Source: Physcia stellaris
Taxonomy: Eukaryota > Ascomycota > Lecanoromycetes > Caliciales > Physciaceae
Assembly (NCBI GenBank): GCA_018902385.1
Contig: JABSSW010000068.1
Coordinates: forward strand, 124,001-188,000
Direction of reading: 5' to 3'
Length of the DNA: 64,000 nt
The notes under the pieces were generated by a model. That model was not told where the DNA came from. It saw only the letters and a program-made list of their open reading frames with translations, and did not search any database. A program made the translations under genes and the position numbers. Below are positions 58,538-64,000 of this stretch, piece after piece. Each line of letters begins with the position of its first letter. Position 1 is the stretch's first letter.

Positions 58538-59804
58538 TTATTGAATTTTGCGAATTGATTGAAGTTTTGATTTTGTTGCAATCGATGAAATTTTCAAAAT
58601 TGTTTTTGATGACGAACAAAAATGCAATTTTTTCATGATTTTGAATACATAATTGAATTGCGTGAACAAATGTGAAATCAAATTGTGAAACGATTTTTGA
58701 ATTTGACGACGAAAAAATTTTTTGTTTGTTTCGTTTGTTTGTTTGAAATTTTGCAACATCACGACGTGAATTTGAAATGATGTTTGAAAAAAATGTAAAT
58801 ACGTATCGTTTGCAATAACGTTGTTTATAAATTTGATTCGCGATGTCAATTTTTTCGTTTGATGATTTCTAGAAATATCGCGCAATGAATTCTCGTCAAA
58901 CGAAATTTTTGCGCATTCATTAATTTTTTGTTTTTATCGATGAGAAAAATGCGTATCGAAATCGTCATTATTCACGATTCGAATTCGCATCGATGATGAT
59001 TCATTGTTTACACGAATTTCTATTGAAACACGAAACGATTCATTTTTCATGATGCTAATATCGCGAAAATCATTCAGATCGTAAATCAAATTTTGATTTT
59101 TTTTCGACATGATGTTTGAATTTTTCAATATTCGAAGCAATTGACGATATTTCAAATATTTTACAAATAGTTCAACGTTAAAAACAAACATACTCGATGA
59201 ATTTTCGAATTGTAAATTTCTCACGATTGCGTTAAATATTTGAACAATTTGTCGCATCGATTGACAATAAATAACAAAATCGTTCACATTTTTTCGTGTA
59301 ACGAATTTGCTCGAAAATTGATTCGCGATTGTTAATTGAGCAAAAAAAAACGTCGAAAACGAAACGATTTGTGAAAAAACAAACGAAAAAACAAAAAAAG
59401 AAAACGAATTGACAAAAAAAAAACGAATTGACGAAATAAAAAAACTAAACAATATTGAAAATGTAAATTTGACACATGAGCAGAAAAAATCAAACATTCA
59501 AATCATTGATTTTGTTGACAAAATTTCGAAAAATGCTCGATGAAATTTCAACTGTTGACATTTTGAATGAGCACAATTCAAACGCATCATTGACTCGTAA
59601 ATCACATCGAATGTACAATTTAGAAATGATTTGAAATTTGCGTTTTCGTTTAAAATTTTGAAATTTGAATCGTTGCGATTGTTGCGTCATTTGTGATTGA
59701 TCATCGTTTGAAAATAATACAACGATTTCGTTGTCATCAAAAATTTCTATCACACGATTGTCGAGATTGATTAACAAACTACGCGAACGTCTAACATATT
59801 GCAA
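58538..59804 (-). pseudogene. Mobile-element coding remnant, minus-strand copy
   Basis: A fossil in three neighbouring parts (59490-59804, 58934-59497, 58538-58885). The middle part is homologous to 47422-47928 (NVNDFVIYCQSMRQ, QIFNAIVRNLQF, SSMRIRIVNNDDFD). The last part matches 47925-48275 (FKQTNETN, FFRRQIQKSFHNL). The first part (VRRSRSLLINLDNRVIEIFD) has no counterpart at the plus copy. The family is uncertain; broken and old. Confidence 0.5.
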
Positions 59805-59962
59805 TTGTTGTTTTTATAAATTCGTAAAAATTGATTATTTACAATCAATTGCGAAACTCATTTCAATTGAAAATGATGTTTAAAAACATTTTAGCGTCGT
59901 TGAGTCGTTTAAAAGCATTGAAATCAATGAATCTAGAAAATTTTCTAATTCGTTGTCGATAT

Positions 59963-60134
59963 TGTTATGATAAAACGTGTGATTTAATAATGTGATTGAT
60001 AAAATGATTGAATTGTTACTATTTGAAAAACAAAAAACAAAATATAAATTCGTGTCGAAATTTTGCGAAAACGTTAATCTTTTTTGATCAAAATATTTTA
60101 ATTTCAAATCTATGTGAAAATTTAAATCGTAACA
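59963..60134 (-). repeat. LTR at the left end of the zinc-finger element
   Basis: 172 bp, matching 62359-62530 with scattered differences. Confidence 0.75.
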
Positions 60135-62358
60135 AATATTCACGAAAAAGAAAAAAAATTGCGTTTTCGCAATCAATGCATTGAATGATTCGTAAATGAC
60201 GATGCAAATTATTGTTCGATTCGAAAATATCGTTGCAGATGCGACAAACATGCGAAAAATTTGAAAAATTGAATAGACGAGCAAAGAATTTGCAAAATGC
60301 GATCATTGATTGAAAACATGAAATATTTGACATTTTGTATGACAGAATGCTCGATATTTTCGAAATAAATGAAGTAAATAGACGATGAGAAAACGTCGAT
60401 ATTTTGTATAATAAAATGATCGATTTCTCAAATTATTTGTTGAAATTATTGAATTTGACGCGATTCGATTTCGCGAACGTATGTTGTTGAAAATTCATCG
60501 AATTTGAAATTTTCGAGTTTTGATTAATCGACTTGTTGTGATTGACTGCAAATCTGAAATAAAACGTAATTTTGAATTGATGAAAAATTTTTGAAAAAAA
60601 TTCAATTTTTTTGATGTGTAGTAGATTTGATTTCGTGCGTTTTTCAACAAACATTTCGAACAAATCATCGATAATAAAATATGATTTTTGATGTTTTGAT
60701 ATTGATTTTTGAGAAAAAATATATTGCGAAACAGACGAGCAAATAGTTGATGCAATCTTCGCGATATTTGATATTCGTTTTGATGTCGAAATTGAAAAAC
60801 GTGAAGATTTCGATGCAATGACTGAGCGTGAAACTATTTCGATTCAAAATATTGATTTTTTTGATGTTGTAATCGATGCAATAAATGATGTATTTGAAAA
60901 TGAAAATTTCGAAATCGAATTTGTTTCGCTAGAAAATGATGTGAACATCAATGTTGATTGACTCGATGATGAAAATGTTATAAAAAATGTAAACATTGCG
61001 ATTGTAATTTTGACGAACTTCGCTTTCAATGTGAAAAAGAAAATTATTGATGCAAATGTTGCAATTGATGTAAATATTGCGAATTCGTTTAATGTAAATT
61101 TCGCGATATCGTTTGCAAATTTCTTCTGATGATGATTTTGCATATGAATATGAAATTTGATATTGTTAAAAAATTTCGTTGCAACGTTTGCATGCAAATG
61201 TTTTTGCTCGTTTTTTGATCAAACGAGTTTTTTCGATTTGACGAATTTTCTCGATTTGTTGTTGTTTTGCACGTTTTTTGTCAAAACGAATTTGTTTTGC
61301 AAAACGTTTTGCATGTTTTTTGATCAAACAAATTTTTTTTGTTTGTCGAATTTCGATTTGTTGTTGTAGCAAACGTTTTACACGTTTTTTGATCACGCGA
61401 GTTTCGTTTGCAAAACGTGTTGTTTTGATTTGTTGTTTTGCACGTTTTTTGATCAAACGAGTTTTTTGTATTTGACGAGTTTTTTCAACGAGACGTGCAT
61501 TTTCGACGAAACGTGTTGTTTCGATTTGTTGTTGTTGCAATTTTGCAAAACGTCGTTTTTCGACAAAATATGTTGTTTGTTTTACGAAATCGAATGTTTT
61601 GAATAGATGAAAACAAAAATTATCGATGTTTTTTATCATTTTCATTTACATGAATTGCGAAAACTCGTAAAATCATTCATTTGCGCAATTTGCAAAACAA
61701 CATTGCATTATCAAATGTGAATGTATAATCGTACGATCGATTAAATGTTCTAAATTATCGAGAAACTCGTTGACGTCTCGATAAAATGTCATTTCTTCAC
61801 GCAGAACGTGATTTTTTGAATTTTGTGTCGAAACAGAAAAATCGAAATGAAAAACGTCGAGTTCTTGTTGATATGTTTGAACTCAATGAAAATAATGAAA
61901 TGAATATTGAAAATCGAAATATTTTGACGAGTTTGAATAACTCGAAAAAATTATGATGAAAAAATTAATGAATGCAAAAAATATTGATTTCGATGAACAT
62001 GAAAAATTCGATGATTTTTTGAAAATGAAAAATGTTGACGAGTTGTAATTCGAATAAATAAATTTTATGAAAAATTTTGATGTCATGCGACTAGATGTTG
62101 AATAATTAAATGTCATTATTGATTAAATGTTCGAAAATTAAATTGTTCGAAAATTAAATTGTTGCAAACAACTAAATGTATTTAATAAATATTCATTTTG
62201 TCGTGTTATCGATTTCGCGCAATGTTTTCGATGCAATATGTGTTTCGTAATAAAATTTTCGCGTTCGAGCGAATTATTTGTACTCGATTGTTTTTGCAAA
62301 AAATTAAATGATTTAACGATAAAAATTAAATAATCGAAAACATGATGATGCTATCATT

Positions 62359-62530
62359 TGTTACGATAAAACGTGTGAGTTAATAATGTGATTGATAAAA
62401 TGATTGAATTGTTACTATTTGAAAAACAAAAAATAAAATATGAATTCGTGTCGAGATTTTGCGAAAACGCTAATTTTTTCTAATCAAAATATTTTAATTT
62501 CAAATTTATGTGAAGATTTAAATCGTAACA
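62359..62530 (-). repeat. LTR at the right end of the zinc-finger element
   Basis: 172 bp with perfect 9-bp inverted ends (TGTTACGAT / ATCGTAACA). Confidence 0.75.
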
Positions 62531-64000
62531 AATACGCTTGACTCATTGTATCGAGACTAGATGAAAATTTGATTATTTTCATTTTTAATAGTCGAAAAGA
62601 ATCGAAAACAGATTTTTCTTGTACACAAATTGATTTGTTCGTGACGATTTCGTCGTTTGTCATTGTATCATTAACAATAATCAACAAATATTTCATCGCG
62701 ATTGCTACGCGATTGCGCAAACAATCGAGAAATGAAATGAACGTTTATCGAAATTAAATTGAAATGTTGATAAAAAGAATGATAATAACGAGACGAAAAA
62801 AAAAATGAAAACGAATAATTAATTGAATGAACGAATGAATCGATTTTGTGTAAATAATTTCAAAATCGTGTCGAAATGAATTTGATCGCACATAAAAAAA
62901 ATTTGTTTCGTATATATTAGTTTTTTTTTTTTTCGTGAATCACGTTTGTATTTGCAATACGTATTGATTGAACAATTTTTCATTCTTTGTACGAAATTTT
63001 ATTAATGTAAATTGATTTCTACATCAAATTTTGTTTTTACAACAAGTTTTTCAATTTTATGCATTCGCGAACGATCGTTTCAATGTTCGCAATCAAAAAA
63101 TTGCATTTTTCGTCAACAACGTTCATTTACGATTATCGTCGAGAAAATTGCATTTCATTGATCATCGTATCTCGACGCGATTTTGATTCAATTTCGCGAA
63201 AAATCGCTCAATGTCGCGTTTTCGCGAGCAATCGTTTGTATTCAATGTCGAGTTTTGAAACAACGTCGTGACAAAAAAAATCTTTGAAAAATGCAAACAT
63301 TTTTCGAATCATTTCGATGACTCGTGTGATAATTACAAATGAATCGATCACGACTTTTATTGCTTTGTACGAGACAAAAACGACGAACAATCAAATTTTG
63401 CAAATGAAAAATTTGATGTTAACGATGACGAAAAAAACGACGAACGAATCATCGTGAAACGATTTTGAAAAAATTTCGATTGCGAAAAAAAAAAATTCGT
63501 CGAATCGTGCGACGCGATAAATTTCGACAATTCAAATGATTGTTGTCATTTTCTAAATAACGTGTTTGAACGTTTGAACGATTGACGTTATTTTAAAATA
63601 TTTTTTTTGCGCATTGATCAAAACTAATAATTCGAATGTTGATAACGTTATTGATAAAATTCAATTTCGCATTAATTTGATTAATAAACAAATCGTTTCG
63701 TTTTTTTTATTTCAAATTTTACATTTGTTTGCAATGATTTTTTCAATCGATTTCGTTGTCATTCAATGCGTAACAATTTTTCATGTTTCAAATTTTCATC
63801 ACGCGTTATAGACGTTTTCGCAAAACAACAAATTTGTTGTCGTCGTCGCGAACAAATCTATGTCGTCATTGTTAAATTTCAAACGTCAATTATTCGTCGT
63901 GATCAACAATCTCGATAATCAATTTATTGTTGTCAAAAGTTTTTTCGTTTTTTTTTTTCGAGTTTTTCATTTTTTTACAATTTCAATCGATTACGAAACG
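62531..64000. other. AT-rich filler to the window edge
   Basis: Short fossil-like frames only. The same dinucleotide bias continues. Nothing assignable. Confidence 0.45.

Larger units (their letters stand above)
59963..62530 (-). mobile_element. LTR element carrying C2H2 zinc-finger remnants
   Basis: Direct repeats 59963-60134 and 62359-62530 (172 bp each) start TGTTATGAT or TGTTACGAT and end ATCGTAACA, so each LTR has short inverted ends. The coding remnants inside run on the minus strand. They are a long basic coiled-coil-like repeat region (61166-61645, EKTRLIKKRAK-type units), a first C2H2 finger (near 61190: HIHMQNHHQKK), a middle remnant (60433-60663), and a second finger (60088-60333: CRICNDIFESNNNLHRHLR). 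No polymerase is present, so it is non-autonomous. The flanks GATAT (left) and AATAC (right) are an imperfect 5-bp match. Broken at more than five places; old. Confidence 0.65.
39645..64000. repeat. AT-rich, hypermutated repeat compartment
   Basis: The sequence changes abruptly to AT-rich DNA made of degraded repeats, and no intact host gene is visible. In three 60-base samples counted by hand (48001-48060, 49501-49560, 50041-50100) all 32 C residues are followed by A (18) or G (14), none by C or T. All 27 G residues are preceded by a pyrimidine. The first 5 kb and a short island near 46.6-46.87 kb keep some CpT/ApG. This is a heterochromatin-like compartment of old mobile elements. The dinucleotide bias is not that of CpA-directed RIP. 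It runs off the right edge of the window. Confidence 0.9.

Noticed and set aside
39645-64000. Ordinary CpA-directed RIP as the explanation for the AT-rich block
   Set aside because: CpA and TpG are abundant and TpA is scarce in the sampled lines, the opposite of what CpA-directed RIP leaves.
39645-64000. Mitochondrial or organelle origin of the AT-rich block
   Set aside because: No mitochondrial genes are seen. Decayed LTR elements and zinc-finger remnants point to nuclear repeats.

Overview
This window looks like nuclear DNA of a filamentous ascomycete (Pezizomycotina). Genes are separated by one to two kilobases. Introns are short (about 45-120 nt) with GT..AG ends. The gene content is typical: F-box proteins, an ankyrin-repeat protein, a SidA-type ornithine N-hydroxylase, an MCT-type MFS carrier and a stand-alone NRPS-like enzyme. 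Placement in Leotiomycetes is an inference from the character of the zinc-finger LTR elements at the right end, and is not proven.

Layout. (1) 0.3-7.5 kb: small unrecognised genes, including four short Cys-rich proteins (1974-2159 +, 4605-4985 +, 5642-5908 -, 6368-6589 -). All four keep a Cys at residue 11 and further spaced cysteines. (2) 8.2-12.4 kb: an NAD(P)-binding epimerase/NmrA-like gene and a seven-TM membrane protein. (3) 13.86-14.53 kb: a 669-bp MITE with perfect 29-bp inverted ends and TA target duplication, 47 bp upstream of an F-box gene (14576-15943). (4) 16.6-30.1 kb: a probable secondary-metabolite locus with an A-T-C NRPS-like enzyme, an MCT-family transporter, an L-ornithine N5-monooxygenase and a DUF3445 (heme-dependent oxidative N-demethylase-like) protein. 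I infer a hydroxamate or N-hydroxyornithine-derived product. (5) 31.6-39.4 kb: a secreted Ser/Thr-rich protein, an ankyrin protein and a second F-box protein.

(6) From about 39,645 to the end, the sequence switches abruptly to a roughly 24-kb AT-rich compartment with no intact host gene visible. It is a mosaic of old, degraded and nested LTR-type elements and repeats. Two elements can be delimited by terminal repeats: 54307-56113 (5-bp target duplication) and 59963-62530 (carrying C2H2 zinc-finger remnants). Two copies of one coding remnant lie in opposite orientation (47.4-48.3 and 58.5-59.5 kb).

The most unusual signal is the base context in this compartment. C is almost always followed by A or G, and G is almost always preceded by T or C. 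CpC, CpT, ApG and GpG are nearly absent, while CpA, TpG and CpG persist and TpA is scarce. Classical CpA-directed RIP would give the opposite pattern, so this may be the footprint of a hypermutation process with a different target preference.
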